This document shows, in pieces, positions 26,574 to 38,690 of a DNA stretch of 64,000 nt. The stretch comes from Holothuria scabra (lineage: Eukaryota > Echinodermata > Holothuroidea > Aspidochirotida > Holothuriidae), in the NCBI GenBank assembly GCA_037179385.1, contig CM074187.1, positions 7,564,001 to 7,628,000 of the forward strand. Reading direction: 5' to 3'. The notes under the pieces were generated by a model that searched no databases, was not told the origin of the DNA, and was given only the letters and a program-made list of their open reading frames with translations. A program made the position numbers and the translations under genes. The stretch's first letter is position 1. Every line of letters begins with the position of its first letter.

Positions 26574-26652
26574 ATCTATTCTACAGATCATACCAACAGT
26601 AATTACACATCTAATCCATCCACGCCTGTCAGCTCACCTCCCCCCATGTCAG
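26574..26652 (+). CDS. TCF12: E-protein exon b: IYS.DHTN..SNPSTPV block
   Basis: Encodes local residues 22-47 plus the first base of Gly48. IYSTDHTNSNYTSNPSTPVS corresponds to the [20 protein letters not shown] block conserved in TCF4/TCF12. The acceptor is TTTACAG| at 26571-26573 and the donor is ATGTCAG|GTAAAA. Length 79 nt takes phase 0 to phase 1. The Ser/Pro-rich segment lies just N-terminal to activation domain 2. Confidence 0.95.
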
Positions 26653-29600
26653 GTAAAATATTCTTCAAATCTTCCAAATTTTCAATTGATCATGTAGTTT
26701 GTGTTTTTATTGTTTAAACAGCAGGTACAGACAGACATTTTGTCTTTGATATGTTTTTTCGGTAGATGTAGCCATTGCCGGTTGATAAGTTGAAATGATA
26801 AGAATGGTTAGTTAAGGTGATTGGCAGTTTAGAATATCCTTTATTGCTGTAAAGGTGTTCCAGTAAAAACAAATTTTGGGCTCATTTATTGCAGTGGTAA
26901 GTATCTTGAGGAGCATTTTGAAGTAGATCTGGATGTTTTGATTTGTGTTGATGGAGAGATAGGTACAAGTGAACGGAAAACAAAAAAGAAATGTTTCTAG
27001 GTCAAATGCACCATTTAATCGGTTTATGCCAATTTTATGGTGGAGTATCAGACGTCACTAGCACCCACAAAGTCAATTAAATATGCTAGCCAGTGGGATT
27101 GCGTGATCGTAAAATGGTTCCTGTGCAGAAAAAGAAATTGTGGTGTCGGAGAAAAGAAAAAGAATTACAGAAAGTAATAAATAGGTTATTGTATTGTGGA
27201 GGATGGGGGGATGTTTCTTTTCAAAGAAATTAAAAATGGAAAGAGAAAGTATGACTTGTGGTGTTGGAAGGAATGTGAATGGCAGTCAATGCTGTTGGAA
27301 GCAATATGATTGAGAAAATGCTCTCAAGTGGGTTAAAGGTTAGACTTGGGTTTTTAGTGAGGTATTGAGTATGCTAAAGTTTAGCATGTAGGATGTATGT
27401 TGGGGTAACTGTGTAAACCTGGGTATATTAAAGAGGCTCATTGAGTTGATATCGATAACTTAATGAGAGACTCAAAGGATCACTACCACATAACACTGCC
27501 TTTAGTGAACATAACAAGTCAAGTTTCAAGTCCAATAGTCACAGAAAACGATAAAATTTTGAATTTCCTAGTGACCTGACTTGTAACTGTTTTGTACATA
27601 ATTTGAAAAAGTGTCTGGTCACGAATTTTTCAAAACTGACTTGAACCGTTAATTACTCACTAATAAAACAGTTGTTTGTATGTAGGGTATGGGGATTGTC
27701 TCAGATTGACCATTTGTCATTGGTATGTGAAGAAAACTCAACAGGTTTGGAAAAATTATTGAATTTCATGAACCAACTCAATGAGCCGCTTTAACATGAC
27801 AGCATGCAGAGAGTAGCAAGTGGTGAGTGGCTTCTGTGTGCCATCTTTGAGTATGCATTTATAATTCCTACAGCAACATTGGTGGCATTTGTGTGTTAGC
27901 ATATGGATGTAGGTTATATGTGCTATAAAAACAGTACTTAGTAAGTCTACATCCTGTATAATGTGCAGGGATTGGAAGAATCAAGGTTTAACAAGTAAAA
28001 ACAGAAGTGCATGACCAGTTCATGAGGGCATACATTACCCTTCAACCTGTATGGTATGCATTAATTACGATTACATTCAAAAACTCTTCTGCAAATAGTC
28101 AATTTGCATAAAAATCAGTCACTTATACAGTATGATGACACTGAACTATTCAACAATATTCGACCGAAGTAAGCCTGATTTTATTCATTATTTCTTGCAA
28201 CCAAGGTCAAGGTTATAGTGTGTAATTTCTTTCACTTAAAGAACTTATTTAGGGAAGAAGTCTCAATGCCTTATTTTGTTAAGTGAAGTAGCAGAATACT
28301 TAAAAAAATTCAAGCATTGACTTGCAGTTTAATATTTGTAAATCTAAACCAATCAACAGTTGAACTTGAAGGACCACCTAAAATGAGATTCATGAATACA
28401 GGCATGTTGGGTAATCTCTTTTCAATGGTTCAAACGTATTAGAAGTATGTACATGTGTTAAAGAAGTATGTATGCCATACCTCTTATGAAGTGCATTCAT
28501 TACCCCATTCTGTGGTAGGACAAGAGAGGAAACCCAGATGCAAAGTATTCTATCTTTTTGTGTCTTGTTTTTTTTATTAATGCCTTTGTATGAAAAGTCA
28601 CAAATTTAAAATTATGGGTCTTCATGTTTTGCTTTCATGACCTGTATAGTACAGTAAATGTTTTACATTGACAGCACTTTGATTATGTTGCTTACAACCA
28701 TAAATGGAGAAACATAAAAAAATGAAAGTTGCAAATTTGGAAGGAATGCATCCATTGCACATATTTACACATAGTTTGCATCCTTGAAATGTTAAACCTT
28801 GAAAAATTTTCAAGTTTTTGTCACTTCATTATTTTGTGACCCCTGTAGAATCTAGAGGCAGTTATTATGTTACTGAATACAGAAAAGGTTCCTATGTGAA
28901 ATCTTATGCAGATTTTTCAGGTTCTATTGGATGAAAGCAATGGGTACATGTAATTCCCTTTTATCCTTACAATTTGTAGAAAAAACTCACGTGTAGCAGC
29001 CTCATTGAGTACAACACTAACATGCTTTATAACGTAATGACTAGGATACTTGATTTCGAACTTGCACTTGTACAACCAATTAAGTTCAAATTGGAGAAAC
29101 CTGTGGAAAACATGCAAGAGGAAATTTCCATGACATTTTTTGGTTGGTTGGGGAAGGGGGAGAGGTAAGGTGGGGTGAGGTGTTTTTCCTTTTCAGTATG
29201 TTTGATTTACTGTTAGAAACTTGTCTTTCAGGCAGATTTGATGTTCAGGAATAAAATGAAATGGTCACATCATGAAATCCATAAAATAGACCATGAAATT
29301 AGATTTTTGAACCAGTTATTGCTTCACAAATACCATAAGACACTAGACCTCTTATTTTTAGAGCTTAAACTTTAGATGAGGGCAATAAGTATAGTTTTCT
29401 GTGTCACCTGCCAAGTGGAAAGATGAATGCTTCACTGATGAGCTTGAAAGAGCTTTCTCTTCTAGATGTATCCAATCAATCAGGTCCGTCATGAAACCAT
29501 TTGTTCTTTTCATTACCTGTTTGGATTTGTTGAAGTGGGCAGCTATCTTTTTTAATCAAATTTGTAACATTAACCTGTTAATTCAATTAGCAGGTATTCA

Positions 29601-30821
29601 ATGGTGTTCAAGGGATGTTTTAAGGCCAATCTGTTAAACCCTGACATCTGTTATTTTTTAAACTGATGTCCTGGTGACTTCCCCTGTTTATTCAGTTCTG
29701 GTACAAGTGTGATGGAGTACCACCGTGTGTGACCGCCAGTAACCCACCACAACCTAAATTTTAAACCATTTAAATTTGCTTTGCTGAAACAATTGTTAAT
29801 AACTTTTTTGGATGTGACTTTCACCTCAACTAATTCCAGTTGAAGTGTGCTTGTATTTGTAAAAGGTTTCGTCAACAGGGGTTCCAAGTTACTGTATATC
29901 TCCTGTACATTAAGTCATTCTATCCACTATGACCCAAATTTTGACTAGGGGGAATACTTGTAAAATCTTCTTTAATACCCACTTTACCCTCCCCTGTGTC
30001 CCTACTCCAGTTTCAATTCCTTTTAAAAAATGGTTCAAATTTTGAATCTAATGGAAAAAAGTTGTAAATATGGAATAAGACTGGTTTTTAAAGGTCCTGG
30101 ATGTATCATTCAAGGTCCTTGAAAATGATGGAAAAGTTATGGAATTTTTTCCATTCTTAAATGTGTGCAACCCCTGAAGTCATGTTAATTGTTTATATAG
30201 TTAATCTAAAATATTCATATTTGATTGTCATACTTCCCTGTCAACTTGAACAGTATGGAGTATAACATGATGCACTCATTTGTGTAATACGTACATTTAT
30301 GCTGTCCTCATCATCCTACAGCTAGTTACTTTAATATACTGTATGCTTGTGTGTAGAATAATGGTTGTGGTCAGTAGCCACTTCCCCCTTAAATTCTTTC
30401 AACTCTGCCTTAAAAAAAGAGTGTCCAGATTGTATTGTAATTACCTGTTTTGACCACATGTACCTTCTTTATTCTACTTTGTTGTAAAACTATATGAACA
30501 AATGTAGAAAAACCTTTTAAGTACTTATAGATGGCTGTTATATCTGTATTAGACAATCCTGATTTGTGGCTCTGTAATTTCTGCAACGGTGATCTTTTGA
30601 AAAGCTCGCTGTGTGAAGTGTTTACTTTCTTATTTCCTCCTGCACATTTTATACATATTTACTGACTGTTACCCAGGATACAGCTCACTAGGGGCTATAT
30701 ACAGCTGTCATCTTAAATTTATCACATCTTAATACATCCATACACTGTTTATATTGAATAGAAAATGTACAGCAAAATAATTAAATATCATTCTTTTTAT
30801 GTTTGCATTCTTTCATTTCAG
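26653..30821 (+). other. intron between E-protein exons b and c
   Basis: I see no exon or well-bounded mobile element. It is AT-rich, and at about 30070-30140 it has a stretch containing AAGGTCCTTGAAAATGATGG that resembles a dispersed repeat. Confidence 0.6.
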
Positions 30822-30889
30822 GTCCCTGGCCTAGGTCATCAAATCAGACTTCACCAGGACCTTACATGGAAAGTCCTCTAAGTTCATTA
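30822..30889 (+). CDS. TCF12: E-protein exon c: WPR segment
   Basis: Encodes the rest of Gly48 and residues 49-70, PWPRSSNQTSPGPYMESPL plus SSL. It aligns with the TCF12 stretch containing QWPRPGGQAPSSPSYE and LHSL. The acceptor is TTTCAG|GTCCC and the donor TCATTA|GTAAGT. Length 68 nt takes phase 1 to phase 0. The TCF12-specific alternative exon that inserts an extra helix after this point in vertebrates is not seen in the next intron. Confidence 0.92.
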
Positions 30890-31480
30890 GTAAGTATTGA
30901 TGTTTCAGGCACATTTCCTTGATGGCACAAATAATGTACCATTCTTTAAATGTCAATTTCAAGGTATGATTTTCTGTAAGACTGTCAGTTTCAATTTATG
31001 CTTTATGGTTTTCCTTCATCTGGTGATTATATCCTGAGGACAGTACCTTGTCCAGATATGACACTAGTAATGTAGCTACAGTCATTGAACTTAGAGGATT
31101 GACTAAGAAAATACAAAACTTCCTGATTTTAGAGTCTATGGAATGTGATACACACCTCATATTTGCACAGGTAATTCCCCTACTAACAACTGAGACCACA
31201 GAGTGGGAGGCCAACATCCCAGTGCTAGAAGGTCTTATGTCAGGTGTACTTGCAGGCAAGTTGTAGAATTACTTACATCTAAACAGGAGGTGATGAGGAC
31301 CAAAGTAGTCTTGTATATCGGACATACCTAGAGTATTGATTGGATACACCAGCTGGCAACCTCTCTTACCCTCAACATAAAGAGGAATAAGCCACTTTTG
31401 TATCACTTTCTTGATCATTTTGAAACAATATTTTGCTTAAAATTACAACCATCACAACCTTGCCATGTTTTTTTTTGTAG
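30890..31480 (+). other. short intron between E-protein exons c and d
   Basis: 590 bp with no feature recognised beyond the terminal T-rich tract and acceptor TTTTGTAG at 31473-31480. Confidence 0.65.
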
Positions 31481-31675
31481 CACAACCGAATGAATCAAAG
31501 ACTGGACGATGCAATAAATGTTTTACGGAACCATGCAGAGGGCGAACCTGTCATGGTCCCAGAAGACATGATTCCAGGTCATATGGCTCAATCCAATCAT
31601 TCCACAGTGTCAGGCAGCATAGCCCCTGGGTATCCACCAGGGGACCCCTATGCTGGGGGTATGGACCCACGTATG
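31481..31675 (+). CDS. TCF12: E-protein exon d: LDDAI.VLRNHA activation-domain motif
   Basis: Encodes residues 71-135. It opens with HNRMNQRLDDAINVLRNHAE, matching the RLERLDDAIHVLRNHA motif of the loop-helix activation domain 2 in E-proteins (core at local residues 78-89). The rest is Met/Gly/Pro-rich (PEDMIPGHMAQSNHSTVSG, then PGYPPGDPYAGG). The motif is used to recruit co-activators. The exon is 195 nt, phase 0 at both ends, between GTAG| and CGTATG|GTGAGC. Exact exon symmetry means skipping would keep the frame. Confidence 0.96.
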
Positions 31676-34600
31676 GTGAGCCTTTTTGCATTCTATTTGA
31701 ATCTTTCAGAGTTTTATGTTTTTTGAAGATAGAGAGCTCAGGAGTTAGTGTGTTGTATTGTCAGACACAACCCAGGCCTCAGTTGCTATCTTGGGGGTCT
31801 TCTTAGATATAGCATGTTAGTGGGACAGTGTGGTTGAACGTGAGTTCTAGGCCCTGTTAATTTCAATCTAAGTGCACACTCTGTAGGTGAAATACAAGCA
31901 AAATGTTTTGGGTTACACAAAAGAGACAAAAGTCTGTCCTCAATGTCTCTCCCTTGTAGATAGCATTTCTCTTGTAAATATTGGTACCCATCCATTAGAC
32001 CATACTGATTTTACCTCTTTAGACAGAAAACTACACAGTTTCCAGGTGTGTGTGGAAAAAGTCCTAAAAAGAAATTGTTCTTACAAGTGTTATGTACAGC
32101 AAAAATATAGATGTTTCAGAGAGATGTTTTCATCAAGTGTGTAGTACCACATCTTCCTGGGCTGATGGCTAGATGGTGAAAGCACAGAATAAACAGACAG
32201 CTTGCTTTTACATCACAAGTAACCCCTGAACTCCCATGGTTTGTGTATTGCCAGGTAGATTTGTGTGACAGGTCTGTTTATTTCTTTAAAACACATTCCA
32301 ATTTAATGAAGATAAAACACCTTGTCATCGCCACATCAGATCTGCTGTTGTTCTCATCCATCTTTTCTGGAGTCCGTCAATGCGAAAATTTGAAGTAGGA
32401 CCATCTCCCTGAATCAGGTCAAATTATGACCTCATCCACAGCTTGCCCTGAAGGGAGACAGCTCCCTCTTTGTAAAGGTTTCCCCTTTCCCGTTGCTTTG
32501 TTTTATCATTGAGAGAGAGAGATTCGCTTCTAGTTGATGGCACAGTTGACAGTAATTATCGCTGCTTAAACCAGTCCTAGTAGTATTTGGAGGTTCAATG
32601 TTGTTTCAGTATTTTGAAAATAGGTGTCACTGCTGGGTGTTCCATGTTTAAATAGAGCAAGTTGGACAGAATTTTTGATTCATACCACATTTTGTCATTC
32701 CTCTCCAATTGCACAGCGGGTTAATACCATTTTAAGGAGGTTCATAGTGCCATATTGATGTAGTTCTTTTATATACAAAGTATATTGAATGGGGTTATAA
32801 TCTATCAAATAGTTTTCCTGATTTGATCATTCAGTAGCTGTATTAGTGAAAGTACAATCCTAAAACTTCATGCAAATAAAAAAAAATTGAAGTGATGAAG
32901 GAAATTGTGTTTCAGCCTGAAGAAGATTTGATTTCCAAATTCTGTAACCTGTAAATTGGTTGTATTAGATCAAAGAGACAAAGTATTGAAGTGAAATATG
33001 TACAGTATTTGTAATTTCCTTTAAGAATTTACAAAAGTTGTAGTAATAGTAAAATAATTTGTTGATCGTTGTACATAAATTAGAATTAATTAGGTACCAT
33101 AGCAACATATACTGTATCAATCTTCTAAATGTATAAAACACTGAGAAATTTCACTTGCAAGTGGGTTTGAATATATAGCACTCCAAAGTAATGTGTTTTG
33201 GGCTTGCTGTTTTATTAATGAACTTAACTGAAAGAGGTTTCAAGAGAACCGTTTAAAATATCAAGTTGAAATGGAGGGAATTCAAATCCAAAAGTAAATG
33301 ACCTTAAGATTATTAACTTTCAAAGAAATGGGTTTTGACTTGGAGACCCATTCGGGAAAGAATTCATATTAAAGTATGAAACATGTCAAAGTGATTAAAG
33401 AAAAAATTCTTCTCTCTCAGCTTCTAATGTTGTAAAATCATGGAAAGGATATCTGTATCTATCTGCCATGCAGAATGAAAATTCCGTCTGTCTTTGATGT
33501 AATCAATATCCTAAAGTTTATGTCTTTTGCTTTCCTGTGACCTGTTATTGCCAGTCTTACTTGCCAGTGATTTCAAAACCATTATCTCATTGCTCTATTC
33601 GGCTTGAAATTCGATTGATTTTAACACTCTCAGCGAAATCACACCCTCATTTTGCTATCGGAGTCTGAACGCAGCCATATAGTTTGATACTCTGTTGAAG
33701 TTGGTTTGGCTTTGATAACTTGCTACGTAATTGCATGATGACATTTCCAGCTGAAGAACCAACAGCCAGAACCAAGGTACACCAACTCCTCATTTCCTGA
33801 CATTAGATATAAAAACATGTCTTTGAGACAAAGAGTGAATTGAGGCAAAGATCTGGCCCAAGTACCATTCTCTCTTAGACACAAAAAAGCAAAAAAAAAA
33901 AAATGTAAATGACAGCCTTGCTTACAGAGTGAATGTAATGAAGTTGAAGGACAGCTTGACTTTTGAACAAACAGACCATACCTGTTGTCACAATGATGAA
34001 AATAGCTGTCTGTATAACTTGAATTGTATTAACTTGATTCTCCAGAATTTTGTCGCAATGTCCATATTCATTCATAAAACAGTTGATACATTTGGGGTAT
34101 TGTATGAAGTAATTTCTAAAATGGTTATGATAGGATGCAATAGAAAGACTTGGTAATAGATTACAAGTTATACATGATATTCCTTCTTGTGATTGACCAT
34201 GCTAAATAAAAACCAGACCTTAAATCTTGACAACTCATGAAAATGAAGTTCAGTTGTACCCCTACAATTTTTTTTTTGATGTTAACAGTTATGCTTTCTA
34301 AAGTAAATATGAAATTAATACTTCAGACTGAAGTCCCATTTGTTTTGAATATTTACAAGTTCATTCAAAGGTTATAAAGAAGATCATATCTCAAACATTT
34401 CAGTGAAATAAAGGTACGAAGTGAATCAATAAACTGTTTATTAATCTCTACCCAGAAAGACAGCATAAAAAGTGATACTGTCAGACGAGCATAATCTCTT
34501 TGTCATAGAGCATTTTACATTATGCACACATGAATAATTGAAGTAAGCTCTGTGGACTTACTGAAGAATTTAACATGATCTCCAGCGATTATACAATGGT

Positions 34601-35577
34601 GACCTTTATGCTGACAAAGTAGCATGGATGGATGAGAGATTGGTTTAACACATGGCTTAGATCAACTACCTCCGTGCTTGGTCTTTCTCTTCCTTTGTGC
34701 AAGCAATCAGTTGGGAGAGAGAGAAAGAGCTGGGAGAGGCTTTTCTATATTTGTACTACGCTACAAGAATAGATATGGTGACGACCTGAAACTAATTTTT
34801 CACAAAAGTTTGTGCCTTCATGTGAAAGCTTTGATTGTGAAAACATTAATGTTGGCATAGGCTGTAACATAACCTACTAGACTTAAATAGAAGTATTAGG
34901 AATAAATGAAATATGATGTATTTTTGGGGGTATGTTGGGTATTTAAAGAAAAATATTTTTATCCCATTGTTAATTGTCTTTATCTGGTGTTCTAATCCAT
35001 GAATGACTGGCTGTTTTTAATTACATGACAGTATTTTGTGACTGAATTGTGTAAGTAAAGCAGACATCTTCGATATGCTTTAAATTTTAAAGATTTAGGT
35101 TGTACAACATACTGATGCTAATTGAGGTAAAAATTGTTATGATTACTTTGGCCTATGTAAAAGAAAGGCCCTCCTTGTTATCCTATCGTAATTGATTGTA
35201 AGCTACAGTATTACTATGCCTTGTATTTAGACATAAGGCACGTCAGTCTTTAATTAAATTAAATTAGTAGAAAGGAAACATACACTGTGAGGTAGGCTAC
35301 ATGTTAAAATCTGATTTAGTTTGGGGCTTTAGAAAATAAATATTGAATTATGGATTGGGGATCTTTTAAACTTCTATTCTGCAATATGGCTGCCTGAGAT
35401 ACTATAAGCTGTAAATTAATGGACCATGTTCAATTTAATGGTTATTAATATATTGCAAATATCCTTACTGTCTTACACATTGGCAAATAGAAGTTCAAAG
35501 TAGTTGAAGATGAAGCTCATTTGAAAAGTGATATGATCTTCAAAAAAAGTTAAACATTAATATTTTTCTTCCAACAG
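31676..35577 (+). other. intron between E-protein exons d and e
   Basis: 3.9 kb, AT-rich, with no exon or bounded mobile element found. A 26-nt stretch at about 33752-33777 between AG and GT looks exon-like, but its length would break the frame. Confidence 0.6.
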
Positions 35578-35659
35578 ACTGTAGTGCCAGAAAGAGGCTC
35601 AGCAGGGGGTGTTGTGGGTGGTCCACATGACAATAGCCAATTGCACCCTAACTATTCCG
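35578..35659 (+). CDS. TCF12: E-protein exon e: Gly-rich linker
   Basis: Encodes residues 136-162 plus the first base of Gly163: TVVPERGSAGGVVGGPHDNS followed by QLHPNYS. No strong family motif is present, which is usual for the poorly conserved linker between activation domain 2 and the bHLH. It is supported by acceptor CCAACAG|ACT, donor TATTCCG|GTAAGT and phase agreement with both neighbours (0 to 1). Confidence 0.82.
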
Positions 35660-37200
35660 GTAAGTGTCACCACTCCCTTTCCCTTGATTTCCGTTCTTAC
35701 ATGCTCTCATTTGCTCTCATTAATATTCCCCTGCTGCTTACTGTGGTCACATATTAGCATCACAAGGGTTCTCCTTGTTCAGGCTGAATCAGCATCTCTA
35801 ATGCAGAAATGCTCCAATTTGTCATCAGAGTTACCCCCAGGTCTGTGCAACTTCCTGCTAGTCAGATATTTCATATCTTGTCATGGTAAGGTTGAAACTT
35901 CCGTTCAAAGGAACTTGTTTACAATTCTTTCAGGTCAATTTAAAATGAGTCTGGTGTCATCCATGGCTTAAAATGAAAAAATATCCTCCAACTTTCTTTC
36001 TTGAGTCAGCTGGAAATTATAACAGGGAATGAAAGCAGCATTTTCTCTTGAAGGCTTACAATATGTAGCAAATTCTATCAGCTGTAAAGATTCAGTTCAA
36101 CATTGGAAAAAGCTAATCCATCAAGCTGTTTATACTGTATCTGAATAAGACAAAAGACACACATAAGACAATAAGAAGAGAAAAACAGAAAGCAAACACT
36201 ACCAATTTGGGGTTAAAACATATCCATTTCTTTAAATTTTGAGTCTACATTTAGAAAGCCAAATTGTTTTTGGAGAATGGAAAAACTGTATTAAAACAAC
36301 AAAGCGATCCCTCCATCTGACATTGCTATTATTGCCTCTGCTTCCTTATGGGAGATTATTTCAGTGGTAATGTTTTCCAGGTGAGGCTTTCATGGACTCT
36401 GTGTGACTGCTACCAATGTCTTACTTCTCTCTGTCCAAAGTTTATCTCAGTAAACACCTATTCATTGTTCACTTTGCCAGAGCTATGCTCAGGTCGCTAG
36501 CTACAGCCAAATTTTAAGGGGGGAAGGGGTGAGGGGAGAAGGGAGAATGAGATATATGCTTTTGACTCATTGCAATTGGTACATGACCTATGTTTTGCTG
36601 CAATATTTATCTTGTAAAATTTTTCAAAGCATGAATTTGGTAAAACAAGCATTTTTTAACATTTCACTCATTTGAATTTGTTTTGGGACTTAATTAATGT
36701 AGATAGATGTTTTTTCAAAAGTTGGATCAAAAGTGGGAACAACTTAGAATCCATCTTGGAACTACAGCAGTTAAACATTTGTAGAAATGGAGAAGATTTA
36801 TTCTCAATCTGCAACCATGAAACTTTCATCTTGGGAAACTTAAATGTTACTTTGATTAGAAGGTTAAGATAAAAAAGAAGTTTAAAATAGTATTTATCCT
36901 TTTAAAGGGAAAATGTTTTCAACTCTATTTGGATTAGAGTAGTAGTCTATCCTATTTCCTAAATGGCTCTTGAGAATCATGTGACAAAGTTTTTCTCTCT
37001 CAGTTGTGTAATTTACAAAGAGTCGCTCCTTTTTTTACCTTAGTAAACAATATTTGGGTCCTGAAATATCATGACAGATACTTGGGGAAATTTATGGAAT
37101 TAGGATGGTGTTTCAGAGGAAGCCTGAAAGAGACAGGATATGCCCTTTCCAGGAAAACTATGAAGGAAAAATTTTATCACATCATTTCTACTTCCTCTTC

Positions 37201-37268
37201 CCCCTCCTCCTCTTCCCCTCCTCCTCTCCCCCCTCCTCCTCTCCCCCCTCCTCCTCTCCCCCCTCCCA
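37201..37268 (+). repeat. 15-bp polypyrimidine tandem repeat
   Basis: About four and a half units of CCCCTCCTCCTCTCC (the first unit is 14 bp and ends TT) form a pure C/T tract on the + strand, extending upstream with further CT-rich sequence. Such purine/pyrimidine tracts can form triplex (H-DNA) structures. Long open frames here reflect the repeat. Confidence 0.9.
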
Positions 37269-38534
37269 TTCTTCCATTCTTCAAGTAAATTTGGATTTAG
37301 ACACCTCTGTTTTATAGTTGTTCAATATAGTACCACAAAATAACTGTTCCTCAAAAATCTGTGTGATGTTAAGTTCTTTGTGGTTGTCAAGAATTATTCC
37401 AGTTCTTTGCTTTTCATTTCGTACATGCAAAGATACTTCCTTGTTGTCCATATGGACCAATTGATTTTTATCAACGAAAATATAATTTATGAGGTTTTCC
37501 TCTTGACTCAGTACTTGAAACTCTTGCAGTGTTTATCTCACACCTCTTCAATAAACATGAAGTGATATGTACTTCCATACATGGAATACTGCTGATACAA
37601 CATCAGCTTAAAGTGCTCTCTGAGTTTTTGAAGGCAGACCTACCTACATATCTATGGGATGGTAATCCCCTTACTTTTGTTTTACATATCACGGAATTAC
37701 AGTACCACATAGTTTTACTGTGTAGTTTGTTATTACAGCAGTAGGGAAGGTGTTGTAAAATGAATATTTGACTGATGAAGAACTTAGGTAGTGGCATCTG
37801 GGTAAAAATCAGTTAAAGGTAAGTTGAAAGGAAAATAAACTCATCCTTTGTCAAATCCATCAGACCATAAACATCACAATATGGACAAATTTAGTGTCCT
37901 TTCAAGGTTTACATAGTTGGTCTGGACCTTTAGGGTCAAAGGTCATTCCCTTGGGTGATACCATTTTCACCTTAGATGAAAAGTGATATGGTGATAAACA
38001 AGATAATGGGTGTCTGTCATGTGGGCTTATACCAGGTACCTGGGAATTGACAAGGTGATTTAATTATGTCTTTTTATGTAGGCTGTGCTTGGTGCCTTGG
38101 CATTGGTTGGGACATTAGATTTATGAATGGAACCTAGCTCTATGGTTACAGCAGTTAGCTGCTAGAGTAGCATCTCCCTGGCTACATCTTAATCAAAGGC
38201 AGCATTCTCATTTGAATGAGCCCAGTGGATCTTGAGCCACTTGTTGATCAGACTCTGGATTTATCAGAGTAGGTCAAATTTTAATTGGATTGCAGACCAG
38301 CAACACTCACTCAAGATCACGATGCATTGATTTTGATCAACCTGCAGGAGAAGATCAAGATCTACCAGGCTAGTTTTAAGTTTGTAATGTGAACATAATC
38401 AGTAAGTCAAGTGATCCCTGATCACAAGTGTTTGTGTTTGGGCATGATACAGTGTATGATACAGTGCATCATGGAATGATAAGCAAACTTGTTAACATTG
38501 GAATACTTTTCCTGCTTTTCCATTTTGTTCATAC

Positions 38535-38690
38535 GACACATAGAACCTACTGCCGTTGTGCATGATGCTCCACGTAAGCAATGGAGGGAAAACAAGTCAG
38601 TAAGTCACAACTGGAAAAAAGGCTGTGGCAGGCTTGACTTGAACCAATAGGTTGGAAACTGGGCCGTAAAACTCTATCTAACTAACTAAA
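38535..38690 (+). repeat. tRNA-related SINE, copy C (5'-truncated)
   Basis: Shares ACTGCCGTTGTGCATGATGC, AGTCACAACTGGAAAAAAGG, CTTGACTTGAACCAATAGG and GTAAAACTCTATCTAACTAA with copies A and B. Confidence 0.8.

Noticed and set aside
33752..33777. Possible 26-nt microexon between TTCCAG and GTACAC
   Set aside because: The length would shift the frame between two phase-0 exons.
38229..38365. GATC-rich patch similar in style to 55079-55203
   Set aside because: The shared motif is short and the order is not conserved, so I could not define a repeat unit.
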